A stretch of DNA of 64,000 nt from Phytoseiulus persimilis (taxonomy: Eukaryota; Arthropoda; Arachnida; Mesostigmata; Phytoseiidae), in assembly GCA_037576195.1 (NCBI GenBank), contig CM075102.1, positions 6,634,001-6,698,000 of the forward strand. Reading direction: 5' to 3'. Within the stretch, counting starts at the first letter, position 1, and every line of letters starts with the position of its first letter. The notes beneath the pieces were generated by a model that saw only the letters and a list, made by a program, of their open reading frames with translations, was not told the DNA's origin and searched no databases. The translations under genes and the position numbers were made by a program. Positions 55,601-64,000 of this stretch are shown here, piece by piece.

Positions 55601-55727
55601 CAATCGCCTCGTTGGTTTCCGAGAGCAACGCCAAATCCACTCGCATCTCCTGGACCACTTTTTCGAGCATGCTGTGGGCGTCCCTACTCCTGTTCAGATT
55701 AACTTGGATTATGGTTATCCCGCCCAT
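52617..55727 (-). CDS. R1-clade ORF2: endonuclease and reverse transcriptase
   Basis: 1036 residues, uninterrupted. The APE-type endonuclease covers about 1-215: IIQVNLNR (5-12), LSETN (35-39), TGDFNAKG (126-133) and SDHRY (203-207). A linker with PVYWWNEEV follows. The reverse transcriptase covers about 420-720: KAPGPDGVPAE (436-446), LIPKG (483-487), the motif-A aspartate in LLDVKNAF (565-572), GVPQGSILGP (618-627) and the catalytic YADD (651-654). A CX2CX9-12HX4C zinc motif lies at 922-940. It nicks the target and copies the element RNA in place. Length and order match R1/TRAS/SART elements. All catalytic residues that I can recognise are present, so this may be an active enzyme. The ATG is the first in frame after ORF1 ends, with an 87-bp gap. 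Confidence 0.93.
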   Translation of the reverse strand: MGGITIIQVNLNRSRDAHSMLEKVVQEMRVDLALLSETNEAIAKSHGDWICDEAWGTANWMTDNNGSLKLRGTGGGSGFIWMEIDGIGVFYSCYVSPNRPLDDFKNFLGELEECVAGHRGKKIFITGDFNAKGADWGNRHTDVRGRYLEDWVAGNDLVIINDGGVPTFSAVRGESFIDLTMANGRALNDVEGWRVLEYQQSLSDHRYIIFTVREREHSRQSGPEGSWQFRKLDIARVKDYIDRRCRNLIGVNLSAEMLESILTRACSRGGPKRNYTGMNRPVYWWNEEVAALRQRCIRLQRTASRTASWLGRRDRGAEGRATYSKQMALYRRARGELRAGIRRSKARAWRELIEEVEKDVWGKPYRIVMGKFARKGPKLASEKLQETIRGLFPERPEREGGIDETGRMGMGNRGRTIPEVTSEEIIRAADGLATRKAPGPDGVPAEVVKLLASRWPKLVRDFFNQLVREGRFPLPWKRAGLVLIPKGGGGGQRPICLLNSMGKLFEKVIVGRLQVEIEDLGALSGNQYGFRRGLSTVEAVRWVISRAMEERVKCTKTRSFVLLVLLDVKNAFNSLEWGKILRAMRDRGFSEYLIQIVSSYLSERGIVLEGGVFKITAGVPQGSILGPTLWNLAYDGVLRVGMPRGAELLAYADDLALLVRAKTEGEVENIGNRALGIIHEWMRSINLELAPHKTEALYFIGRKRAKGMKLNLGGVAIKLADKVKYLGVMLDKGLTGREHIGYVAKRARETSRKLGRLMPRIGGIEGGDRRLLASVAESAAMYAAPAWAHMAFASKGRRQAIRAAQRTLAIRVSRAYRTVSTDAALVLARMVPWDLLAQERAACWGEQGLGREKTMEAWQREWEAGLIGESKGKWTRHLIRNLKKWVDCEHGELNYGTTQILTGHGQFQTFMVKIGKSDSDVCTLCTSGETDDVEHTVLHCEALRDIRGDWAVGFSGGGLREVVEYGLRGREEWDYVSGHFERIMLGKTAREEGRRARLVANSETRRTAEAGGGARQRALDTARGSTDSHGLDAGGI

Positions 55728-55814
55728 TTAGTTTTGTTCCCTATGACCTACAGTGGTCCACCCGTCCGCCGCCGGCACATTCTTCCTTCTGCCGCGTTTC
55801 ATCGCCCCGATGAT

Positions 55815-57131
55815 CTACTTCATTTTCGTTCCCCTTTCCGGGCAGGAGTTGCTGTCCGCTCGGTGTCCCTCAGCATTACAGACGTAACATCTGGGTTGGG
55901 CTGCGGTGCAGTCCTTTGCCAAGTGATCAGCTGCACCACATCTGTAGCATACTTTCCCGTCCCCTCCCTTCAACGTGCATTCTCTCGCCATATGCCCCGG
56001 GACGTGACACCTGAAGCACGTCTGGACCTCGACCCACCGCTCGGTTCGACACCACCGGCTTCCAAGCCGCAGCGTCCTATGTTGCAGAAGGGCTTCCGCA
56101 ACGTCCGCAGGTAAGGTAACCAGGGCCCTCCATACCTCAGCCCTCACCAGACGGGGCTCATCCACCGTGACCTTGGCACTCTCCGGGATCCGCAGTAGAC
56201 TCCGAAGAGTTTTTTCCGCTCCCTCCGGTGAGACCAGCGGGTCGTACCCCCAGAGAGCCACCGGTCTCAGTTCCGTTCCCTCCCTTACTTCAGCCTCCAA
56301 GTTGGCGTTCTCCTTCAGCACTCTCGCGAAATCTCTCCCCGCTCCCCGCCGCTGCTCTTCGAGCCTAATAATAAGATTCCCGCCCCCATCCTTCATCGGG
56401 ACCCCTCGGACTTTGACGCCGAGCTTGCCTGAATCCCACAGCCCTCTCACTCCCCGCAGAGTGTCCTCGAAGGTTTTTCCTTCCGCTGACTTGACCTTGA
56501 TCGTGGTTGTTATACCGCCCTCCGTGGGCAGAGTCACAGCCCCCTTTGAGCAGACCTCCAGGACCCCGAAGTCCTCCCCGAGAGCCGCTCCCGTGGCCCA
56601 GCATGCTACTTCCAGTGCCCTGCGGAGTCTCTGGTTTCGACTCGCCGGGTCCACGTATGCCACAGCCCGCTCTTCGTCGAAGCCCGGCAGCCCCGCGAGT
56701 TTCTCCAAAGCCCCCTCGAGCATCCTCAAGGTCGTGACCCTCACCGTTTCCCCCTTCCCCATGATTCCGATAACGAGCGCCCTAGTTGCCCCGTTGTGCT
56801 CCCGATTTCTTTGCTCGCCGACCACCTCGAGCGCTTCGTAGCTTCTGAGGACCGCTACGCTACCAGCCTTCAGGCTGCTGACCTGCCCAACCCTCGGGAA
56901 CTGCTGCAATAGGTCGCCCAAGCCTCCACCCTCGAACTTCCTACCCTCTTCGACAATGATAAGCTTCAACCTCCTTTGACTCCAGGAGTCGTCCCGCGTG
57001 AGTTTGACGCATCTGAAGCCTTCCTCAGGCCATTCGAGATCGAGGAGCGCGAGTCGATCCTCAGCGCCCTCAGCACCTGCGAACCTGTCCTCCAGCTCCT
57101 TCGTCAACTCCGCCCCACTCTTGCCCGGCAT
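55815..57131 (-). CDS. R1-clade ORF1, zinc-knuckle nucleic-acid-binding protein (C-terminal part)
   Basis: A 438-residue frame ending in CCHC zinc knuckles: CFRCHVPGHMARECT, CYRCGAADHLAKDC and CYVCNAEGHRADSNSC, three knuckles as is usual for R1-group ORF1. Upstream are the arginine/glutamate-rich helices of the ORF1 core. In R1-type elements this protein binds element RNA and forms the RNP. The sequence before its first ATG (EDAVCSRCGEERGG) stays open in this frame, so translation probably begins further upstream; the natural N-terminal part is in another frame at 57154-57795, with the switch near a GGGGGG-AAAG run at about 57190. Whether that is a mutation, an assembly error or a frameshift used by the element is open. 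Confidence 0.85.
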   Translation of the reverse strand: MPGKSGAELTKELEDRFAGAEGAEDRLALLDLEWPEEGFRCVKLTRDDSWSQRRLKLIIVEEGRKFEGGGLGDLLQQFPRVGQVSSLKAGSVAVLRSYEALEVVGEQRNREHNGATRALVIGIMGKGETVRVTTLRMLEGALEKLAGLPGFDEERAVAYVDPASRNQRLRRALEVACWATGAALGEDFGVLEVCSKGAVTLPTEGGITTTIKVKSAEGKTFEDTLRGVRGLWDSGKLGVKVRGVPMKDGGGNLIIRLEEQRRGAGRDFARVLKENANLEAEVREGTELRPVALWGYDPLVSPEGAEKTLRSLLRIPESAKVTVDEPRLVRAEVWRALVTLPADVAEALLQHRTLRLGSRWCRTERWVEVQTCFRCHVPGHMARECTLKGGDGKVCYRCGAADHLAKDCTAAQPRCYVCNAEGHRADSNSCPERGTKMK

Positions 57132-57153
57132 CCCGCCTCTCTCCTCCCCACAC

Positions 57154-57795
57154 CTACTGCAAACAGCATCTTCGACGACCAGTTCTTTCCCCCCTGATTC
57201 TGGAAATCTCTTCGTGAAAGCTAGTTACCAGACTCCGGTAGAGACCCGGCACTACCCTCCCGAGATCCTTGAGTTCTTTCTTGGTGTTCTGGGCCGAACA
57301 CAGCCTGGTCAGCTCCTCCATGTATTTACCCATCTGAGCTATCTTATGCTCCAGCTGCTCGGTCTCCTTCGGACCATCCCCCTGCGATTCTCCTGCGACC
57401 CTCTTGCTTTGTCCATCTGACTCATCCAGACTCAAATTGCCCTCGGCGCCCCTCTTCCTCGTCTTCGGAACGAGTCCCCGGCTCCCCACATCCATCGCCG
57501 TCACATCCTCTGACCTATCCCCCCCAGTAGGCGAGTGTGCCACCTTCCCCCCCCTGGCGAGCCCCCTGGGCACGTCCAGGCCTCCTGCCGCCCTCCGGCG
57601 ATCCCTCTCTTGCTCCATCTGGCGCCGACTCTCGTCGAAAACCGATTCCCTCAGTCGGATCGTTGACAGCTCGGGCGTGGAAGCCCTGCGCCGCTCCAGG
57701 ATGACGGGTCCCTGTAACCTGCTTCCGGCTGGGCGGGAAGGCAAGCCTTCTGATTCCCTCGCACCTGACGTGAAATACGTGACCAGAGGGGTCAC
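57154..57795 (-). CDS. R1-clade ORF1, N-terminal part in a shifted frame
   Basis: A 213-residue frame, rich in serine, arginine and glutamate, with a helical end (LEHKIAQMGKYMEELTRLCSAQNTKKELKDLG) likely to form a coiled coil, as in the N-terminal half of R1/TRAS ORF1. It leads into the 55815-57131 frame through a one-base shift. The remaining 290 bp to the 5' end of the element serve as 5' UTR. Confidence 0.7.
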   Translation of the reverse strand: MTPLVTYFTSGARESEGLPSRPAGSRLQGPVILERRRASTPELSTIRLRESVFDESRRQMEQERDRRRAAGGLDVPRGLARGGKVAHSPTGGDRSEDVTAMDVGSRGLVPKTRKRGAEGNLSLDESDGQSKRVAGESQGDGPKETEQLEHKIAQMGKYMEELTRLCSAQNTKKELKDLGRVVPGLYRSLVTSFHEEISRIRGERTGRRRCCLQ

Positions 57796-58086
57796 AAATT
57801 CTTCTCCCTAGCGACGCTTTTCTGAATCTAACCGGATTGAGCCGATTTGATCGGCACAATTTCCGGGCTAACTCGACGAAGTCTCCGGATTGAAGTCCGC
57901 CTCAAAACTTCAAAATCTACCTTTAATTCGGTGTCTCCCAGACAGATGGCCCGATCTTGGTCGTCAGCGCACCAAAATCGTTCTCGAAAGAAGGCCTATC
58001 ACCTGGCACACCACAAATCACTGGCCAAAGGCCAGAAACAGGAGCTCGCGGAAAGCGACCGTACTCCTCCGTGGTTCGACGCTGAC

Positions 58087-59100
58087 TACCTTTCGAAACC
58101 TGGAGAGGTGATTCCGAGACCAATCTGACCATACTCTTCGAAGCCAGGGGGAGTTATTCCGAGACCAATTTGACCATTCTTTTCAAGAGATGGAGGGGTG
58201 ATTCCGAGACCAATCTGACCATCCTCTCCCAAGTCTGGAGGGGTGATTCTGGGACCAGTCTGACTATCCTCTCCCAAGTCTGGAGGGGTGATTGCGAGAC
58301 CAATCTGACCATACTCTTCGAAGCCAGGGGGAGTTATTCCGAGACCAATTTGACCATTCTTTTCAAGAGCTGGAGGGGTGATTCCGAGACCAATCTGACC
58401 ATCCTCTCCCAAATCTGGAGGGGTGATTCTGGGACCAGTCTGACTATCCTCTCCCAAGTCTGGAGGGGTGATTGCGAGACCAATCTGACCATACTCTTCT
58501 GAGTCTACAGGGGTGATTCCGGGATCAATCTGAACATACTTTTTCAAGTCTGGAGGCGTGATTCCGAGACCAATCTGACCATCACTTTCCAAGTTTGAAG
58601 GGGTGATTCCCGGACCAATTCGACCATACTTTTCCTAGTCTGGAGGGGTGATTCCGAGACCAACCTGACCATAATAAACCAAGTCTCGAGGGGTGATTCC
58701 CGGACCAATCTGACCACACTTTTCCAAGTCCGAAGGGGTGATTCCGAGACCAATCTGACAATACTTTTCCGAGTCTGGGGGGTTGCTTCCGAGACGAATC
58801 TGACCGTACTTTTCAAAACCTGGAGGGGTGATTCCGAGACCAGTCTGACCATTACTTTCCAAGTTTGGAGGAGTGATACCGGGACCAAACTGGCCATACT
58901 TTTCCAAGTCTGGAGGGGTGATTTCGAGACCAATCTGACCATTACTTTCGAAGTCTGGAGGGGTGATCTCGAGACAAATCTAACCGTACTTTTCAAAACC
59001 TGGAGGGGGATTTCGGGACCAATCTGACCATGCTTCTCCGAATCTGGAGGGGTGATTACGACACCAATCTGACCATACTTCTCAAAACCATGATGCTGAC
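58087..59100 (-). repeat. 45-bp minisatellite array, about 22 units, right of the R1-type LINE
   Basis: Begins with the second copy of the target duplication. Contains a higher-order repeat: a block of about 180 bp at 58125-58300 recurs at 58305-58480 with few changes. Open minus-strand frames (up to 168 residues) merely reflect the 45-bp period. Confidence 0.92.
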
Positions 59101-59639
59101 CCAGTGGAGAGAGAGAAAAGTGCCTCGATTCCAGGTCAGAATCCTATCGGGAACGGGTGGCCATTCCCGGAGGTCTCATGACACTACATGTGAGGCAATG
59201 TGTGTCTGTCAGCAATAGACTCCCGAAGCAAGGGACGGGTCAGCCAGCGTAGTCGGCCGAAAGCCGGCTAGTATATAGATAGATTTACCTCTCCTGGATG
59301 ATAGCCGCACATTAACCGAACAACCAAGGATTTGAATACTTACTCCCATGATAACCGCACCTGGCTCCGGTCAACAAGTCTTACGGGACTTGTTTGCTGT
59401 ACACAAAAAATGATAACCGCACACCCGATTTCGAGGTCATGGTTGTGAAAACGGAGTCGGAATGACTTGTCTGCTGGTTCGGGAGAGCCGATTTCTCTTA
59501 TATCCAAGTAATCTTCGGGGAACAGAGGCCTACGCTCGCTTCGTCTATAATCTTACTTGACCCCATGCGATCGAAAATGGCGTCGTCTGTGAAGGAAGAC
59601 ATTGTGATCCGCACCACTCGTTCAGAACACGCTTGGTCT

Positions 59640-59855
59640 CATCTGCTGAGCCAGTTCGTTAGTAAGCCAAAATCCCACACTCCAGTTGAATTTCCCATTC
59701 TTCTGGGTCGTGCGTGAATGCATCGATTTCCCTATGGCCCTCCTATCTTCTTCCGTTCTCCTTTTCTCCGCACTCGCAGTTCCTTCTGTGAACCATAGGG
59801 TGTTCCCTCCGTGAGTTGTCAACGAAGAAAAAGAATATATCTTGAGTTTCCTCAC
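59640..59855. repeat. Dispersed repeat shared with the cassette A border
   Basis: Matches 4850-5035 (CTCCGCAC-C-CAGTTCCTT-TGTGAA, CCTCCGTGAGTTGT) at roughly 70-75% identity in the same orientation. See the entry at 4651-5060. Confidence 0.6.
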
Positions 59856-59987
59856 ATCGACTGTAATATAGGTGAGTTATGCTGATTACCCATCCTATGA
59901 AGACACCCAAGAGATCCAATCATCTCATCAGGAACGGGGAATCCGTCGGATTGTTCGCGCTGAGCATCCGTTTCTGCCCGTAGCTCG

Positions 59988-61435
59988 ATGGGCGAACTGC
60001 GCAAGAGAAGAAAGGCTAATTTCTGCGGAAAACCCGTCTCGTTTTTCTCCCGTAATCTGATCAATCAACATGGCAATGAGCATGAAGTCATCCAGATGGT
60101 GCGCGCCTACGGAGTCGCCAGGACGAGAGAGCTCCGGCAAATTATTGGGGAAGGAGACCGCGTGCACAATGAGCAGAACCCATCGTCACTAATCGTGTTG
60201 AGGGAAGCTTCCGCCAAGGCCAAGAATCGAATTCGAAGTCTGCCTTGCACTCACTGCAACAACCGAATCAGTGATGCAAATTTCTGCGTCCGCGTCGCTC
60301 GCTGTGCTCCATCCACGACCACGCTGAAAGATGAGAAACGACAAGCTCGGCTCTCTGTGATCAAGAATTTGACCGCCCCGGCTTGTACGTGTACTTTGTT
60401 CTGTCGATGAAAAGAATGGCAGGAGCAGGGGAAGCTGCGGATGGTGGATACCAGAGGCCCAGCATGGTGGATCAGTATGGACGCGTCTTCCGGACAAGCA
60501 ACGATGCGAAGATTTGCCGATAAATGCTGTGCTCGGAATCCATCTCTCCTTCGAGGAACGAAGCTCCGGAAACATCCAGCGGTGAGTCTCCAGTACGCTA
60601 GCCTGACTCCCGAAGATCTACGCCAGGTTGCTGAGACACTCGGCCAGACTCATGAAACTCATCTGAAATCCTACCGGCATTAACTTCCCGCACTTCATGT
60701 GGGACGAGTTAGCGAGCTATCCGCTGGCTCAGACGCCGGCGACTTCCAATCCATTCTATGCAGACAATTAGAAGACATACAAGTCGATACCTTGCCCGTT
60801 CAATATGAGTTCTCCATGGACGACTCGATGCTGGACATTGCTGAAGCAGAGTCCAAGGCTCGGCCCGACCTAGGAGATGATCGCGGGAGTGAGCCGGAGC
60901 TTGAGCCGGGACCTTCAACCTCTCGTCGGAGCAGCAATCGTGAACGCAAACTAATCAGGCATAGAATCGGTTCAGGAGCGGGGTCTGCGGGAGAGGACCC
61001 CTTAGATGGTGACTTTGTTGAGGGAGCGCAAGCAAGCGATTCAGAGAGCTCTGATGCTGACAACGAGTCGGTAGAGCATGTTTTCCTCGACGAGCATTCT
61101 GCGAGCGGCACAAATCCGAATACGATGGCAGGATCGAATGAGGATGTGGAGAAGGCGGAGCTGGTGAGTAGAGCTCGACGTCTTCCAACTTTCAAAAAGG
61201 AGCCGACGTTTCGCTGAGCGCTGATCGGCACCACGTATACAGTGGACCCGGGAAATCATCGAATGTCTCAAGGAGCAGATTCCGGAAGAGCTCCGGACGA
61301 AGAAGATTCCGAGTTGTGCTTTATCGCGAGAGATTTGTGCCGTTCTTTCTGCTCGGTTGCCGGCGCTCGAGAACCTGACTGTCGCCAAATTGGGGTCGCT
61401 GGTCAGCAATCTTCTGAAGAAGCCCCGTTGATGAT
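59988..61435 (+). pseudogene. Zinc-finger/tyrosine-recombinase-like protein of unknown role, shortened
   Basis: Three parts match one widespread animal family known to me only as uncharacterised proteins. First, 59988-60410 reads FCGKPVSFFSRNLINQHG, a degenerate C2H2-like start, then ELRQIIGEGDRVHN and a second CTHCNN Cys motif. Second, 60441-60683 reads FADKCCARNPSLLRGTKLRKH...VAETLG-THETHLKSYR, where R-K-H, G and Y sit like the C-terminal catalytic residues of tyrosine recombinases. Third, an acidic serine-rich tail is followed by WTREIIECLKEQI. The last join needs an intron of 79 bp (61164-61242) with CTG/GTGAGT and ATACAG ends, in phase. A TAA follows YRH at 60681-60683, and the central recombinase part seen in relatives is missing, so this copy is probably not functional. 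Confidence 0.55.
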
Positions 61436-61676
61436 CCAAGCGCGATCACAGGATGTGCGTCCAGTGATCTCATGTGATTCCAATATGGAATTATTCTCAA
61501 AGTGATTCTCCCACTTCCTTGTTCCAGAATTAAATGTTGAATCCCCTGCATTCGATTGCATGCTCACCTCGAAAGAGCGATGAGCGCAAAGCGGAATTTC
61601 CTATCGCTGAATCTAGCTTCCATCACGAACTCCAGTTTTGAGCCTTTATGCTACTAGTTCTCACAACTTCTCGTGA

Positions 61677-62435
61677 AGGGTAAAAGTACCAGTTATGGGC
61701 CACTTACCAGTTTTGGGCCACTCACCAGTTTTGGGCCACCCACTAGTTATGGGCCATATACTGACCAGTGGTGGTCCATCGCCGGATATCGAAGTACTGC
61801 TCCAACCGGAGGCTTTCCGTGGGGAGGAAGCGCCTCTCTTTCGTGACGAGGTGAATCGTGGAAGGATCTAACGATTTCCTCCCTCCCATCTTCCTAAATC
61901 AGAGTGAGGCACTCGATTTCGATTTCACCAATACCATGTCTGCCGAAATCGTATGCTGATCTGAGGACACTGATGCGGACTCTGCAGGATTCCCCACTTC
62001 AACGCACCCTTGGAGGTTCTGCGGGTTCGACCCGGGATCAACCTCCAGAGACTCCAAGGAATATGGTCAGATGGATCCCGGAATCACCCCTCCAGGTTTG
62101 GAAAAGTATGGTCAGATTGGTCCTGGAATCACCCCCATATATTCTATAAGGAGTGCGGCCAAACTGACAAACGAACTGACAGACGAAGCGGATCATAAGT
62201 AGTAAGGACGAATTCGAAGTCATAGGCGATTTGCTGATGAGGACCGGAGCTCTTCTCATTAGTCCCCACACGTTCCCGTTGATTCTGCAGTGGACAAGAG
62301 ATGGTCCCCTTGTGGAAAAGTTCACCGCCCTTGAGGCCCATAACTGGTCAGTGGGCGGCCCATAACTGGTAGTTGGCCCAAAACTGGTAGCTGGCCCAAA
62401 ACTGGTAAGTGGCCCATAACTGGTACTTTTACCCT
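61677..62435. mobile_element. Non-autonomous TIR element, 759 bp
   Basis: The ends are long inverted repeats starting GGGTAAAAGTACCAGTTATG, each made of about four subrepeats of the kind CCAGTTWTGGGCCAC. The centre carries two units of the 45-bp minisatellite (62041-62150). It has no coding capacity. The target duplication is not clear. Lies inside the larger element at 59270-62665. Confidence 0.85.
62041..62150 (+). repeat. 45-bp minisatellite, about two units inside a TIR element
   Basis: GGTCAGAT-GATCCCGGAATCACCCCTCCAGG-TTGGAAAAGTAT and the next unit; the same repeat as at 50225-59100. Confidence 0.85.
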
Positions 62436-62665
62436 ATATCGCTGGGACGGAGAGGTAGGCAGAATGTGGATTCCGTGCGGCATCCGAATCTCAAAACCGA
62501 TGAAATTACGGGGTTTGCGGCAATCAGTCCAATGATAGTCGCTCATCGCTGGTAACCGCTCGTGGATAAAAACTCAGGTTGGATGAGAACCACACAATGT
62601 GCGGTCATCATTGGGATAGGAAGCAGTTTGTGTGCGGCTATCATTTTTTTAGATATACATATATA

Positions 62666-64000
62666 TTGACTGGAGCCATTGTATTGTCTCCAGGAGCGAA
62701 CCTTCTTCCAGATTGGAGGACTGTTCAGTGACCCGCAATGAACGATAAGTTCCAGTTCTCTCAGTCATCAATCTAGGCAATCTCTGAATAATCCAATGTG
62801 AGGAGTAGCACTTCATCAGTTGAGACACTTGGATACAGGAATGTATGGGAGGCCTATTGACTCGGGTTACCAGTGCTTTCCAGAGGTGTAGGTCGAAAGC
62901 GACACTGTGGATATATTGGATCAAAGTCAATCGATCAGATTCTTGGCTCCACCGATGCCCTCCCCGTGAGTAAACAGTCCGCCGTAGCCTCCATGTCTAG
63001 AACCTGTGCCATGCATGGAATGTACTCCGATCGGGACTCAACGAGCGGCGCTAGAGAATTTGGGAGACTCAAGGGAGAGGATTGAGTCGGCGGAGCGAGA
63101 TTCTCAGAGACGAGATTCGAGGAAACGAGGCATAACCTAGAGCAGAACACGCCGCTCCCCTTCGGTTCAGCCGATAGTAGCAATCTTTAGTAGACCTATT
63201 TTCCGTTATAACGCATAACGGAAGATAGTATTTCCGTTATAACTGAGAATCAATCTGGGAAAATACATGGAAGACTCGCTATCGGTCCAGATTTGCATTG
63301 CTTCTCAAGACCCGGGTTACCGGGAGACAAAAAACCATGGTCATTTTGCGCGGCCGTGGGGTGTCTAGAACCTGGAGAGCGGATATCCGTTCCCGGTCGC
63401 CGACAAACAAAGAATACGCGGAAATTTCCAACAAGAAGCTTCGTGTGATCTTCCTTACGCTTTTCGCGAGACGCTTCGCTCAGCCTCTTCGACGCTCCGA
63501 CTACGACGATTCGCTCGATGTCTTCCATGTGGACGGTTCGTGATCCGTTCGGTCCTGTCGACAATTAGAAGTGGATCCACTTGGAACTTACATGAATATG
63601 TTCATCAAATACCTCTGCGATATCCACAACGGAGAGTTCCATGTACATCGATCTATTCGTTGGTCGCGCTCATTGACTGCCATTTAACCGTGCATCAGTG
63701 AATCGGCAGCACTCTGTGTGATATCCCGTTCTTCGAGTATTTCAATTTTCAACTCTCCGAATCAGATAGATTGAACCGCCCTCGCCGACGGTGGTGTCAG
63801 TGTCCGTAATCATTGTCCTGGTGCCGTTGGGCCTTTGCTCATTTCTTCTGTTTGAACGATTCACCAGCATCAGAGAGAGCAGCCCACGGATAAGTAGATG
63901 ACCGCCCTTGCTCAAGCGGAGCTAAGGAGAGTAAATTCAAATGTGGGTTCTACAGGACGTCTCCATTCTCATAAAATCGATTTTCTCGAAATCATCAAAA
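62666..64000. other. No gene recognised
   Basis: Short frames only. At 63195-63240 TTTCCGTTATAAC occurs twice around a complementary GTTATAACGGAAA-like core, a small hairpin of unknown meaning. Confidence 0.45.

Larger units (their letters stand above)
52263..58086 (-). mobile_element. R1-clade LINE, near full length, inserted in the minisatellite
   Basis: About 5.8 kb on the minus strand, with ORF1, ORF2, a 3' UTR of about 350 bp and a terminal A tract. It is flanked by a 14-bp direct duplication TACCTTTCGAAACC (52249-52262 and 58087-58100); 14 bp is also the usual duplication of R1. Complete ORF2, a clean tail and matching duplications make it look recent. Element names are not assigned. 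Confidence 0.93.
59270..62665. mobile_element. Possible DNA element with subterminal TGATARCCGCACA repeats
   Basis: TGATAGCCGCACA / TGATAACCGCAC occurs three times in direct order at 59301-59425 and in inverted order at about 62615-62650, with ATATAGATA-type AT-rich ends outside (59272 and 62655). Inside is a gene of a zinc-finger/recombinase-like family. The arrangement resembles the subterminal binding sites of a transposase, but no terminal motif or target duplication could be fixed. Confidence 0.45.

Overview
This window looks like repeat-rich nuclear DNA of an arthropod, most likely a chelicerate (tick or mite). That placement is an inference from the mix of Mag-like Gypsy, BEL/Pao, mariner, Helitron and R1-type LINE elements; no diagnostic single-copy host gene is present. 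There is no operon structure, ribosomal or transfer RNA gene, or CRISPR array that I can support. Nearly all long reading frames belong to transposable elements, and many are nested in one another.

Layout. 1-4476 and 14897-19396 are two almost identical direct copies of a block holding a LINE inside a mariner inside a Gypsy element. The complete nest can be read at 11065-20497, four levels deep: an old plus-strand LINE fragment holds a Gypsy (11253-19891), which holds a mariner (13181-18550), which holds a minus-strand LINE (about 13401-17476). 21270-25000 holds broken Gypsy pieces and a Helitron fragment. 25000-29500 is mostly unassigned. A 5.5 kb BEL/Pao element with matching LTRs and target duplications lies at 31743-37207. 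A 4.3 kb Gypsy with 96-bp LTRs lies at 39948-44209, inside a larger element with long inverted ends (about 39205-45610).

The most unusual content is a cassette present twice in direct orientation (A: about 4950-10590; B: about 30000-45880, enlarged by the BEL/Pao and TIR-element insertions). Each copy has an intronless minus-strand gene resembling the guanylyltransferase domain of the mRNA capping enzyme and a divergently transcribed, intronless plus-strand gene carrying a TGS1-type cap guanosine-N2 methyltransferase domain. A conserved but unrecognised stretch lies between them and a small conserved frame lies beyond. Two enzymes of cap formation and cap hypermethylation side by side in a duplicated, apparently mobile unit is not an arrangement I know. 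The methyltransferase of copy A looks complete; the guanylyltransferase-like protein keeps the fold motifs around the nucleotidyl lysine but lacks recognisable motifs IV and V and the triphosphatase domain.

49900-59100 is the second notable region: a tandem repeat of about 45 bp carries an almost intact R1-clade LINE (52263-58086) with a 14-bp target duplication. A truncated second copy (about 50666-51261) ends at the same phase of the repeat unit and in the same relative orientation. This points to a sequence-specific retrotransposon that uses this minisatellite as its target. 59270-62660 holds a possible DNA element with subterminal repeats around a gene of a zinc-finger/tyrosine-recombinase-like family with one predicted 79-bp intron, plus a TIR element (61677-62435). 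The remainder to 64000 shows no gene I recognise.
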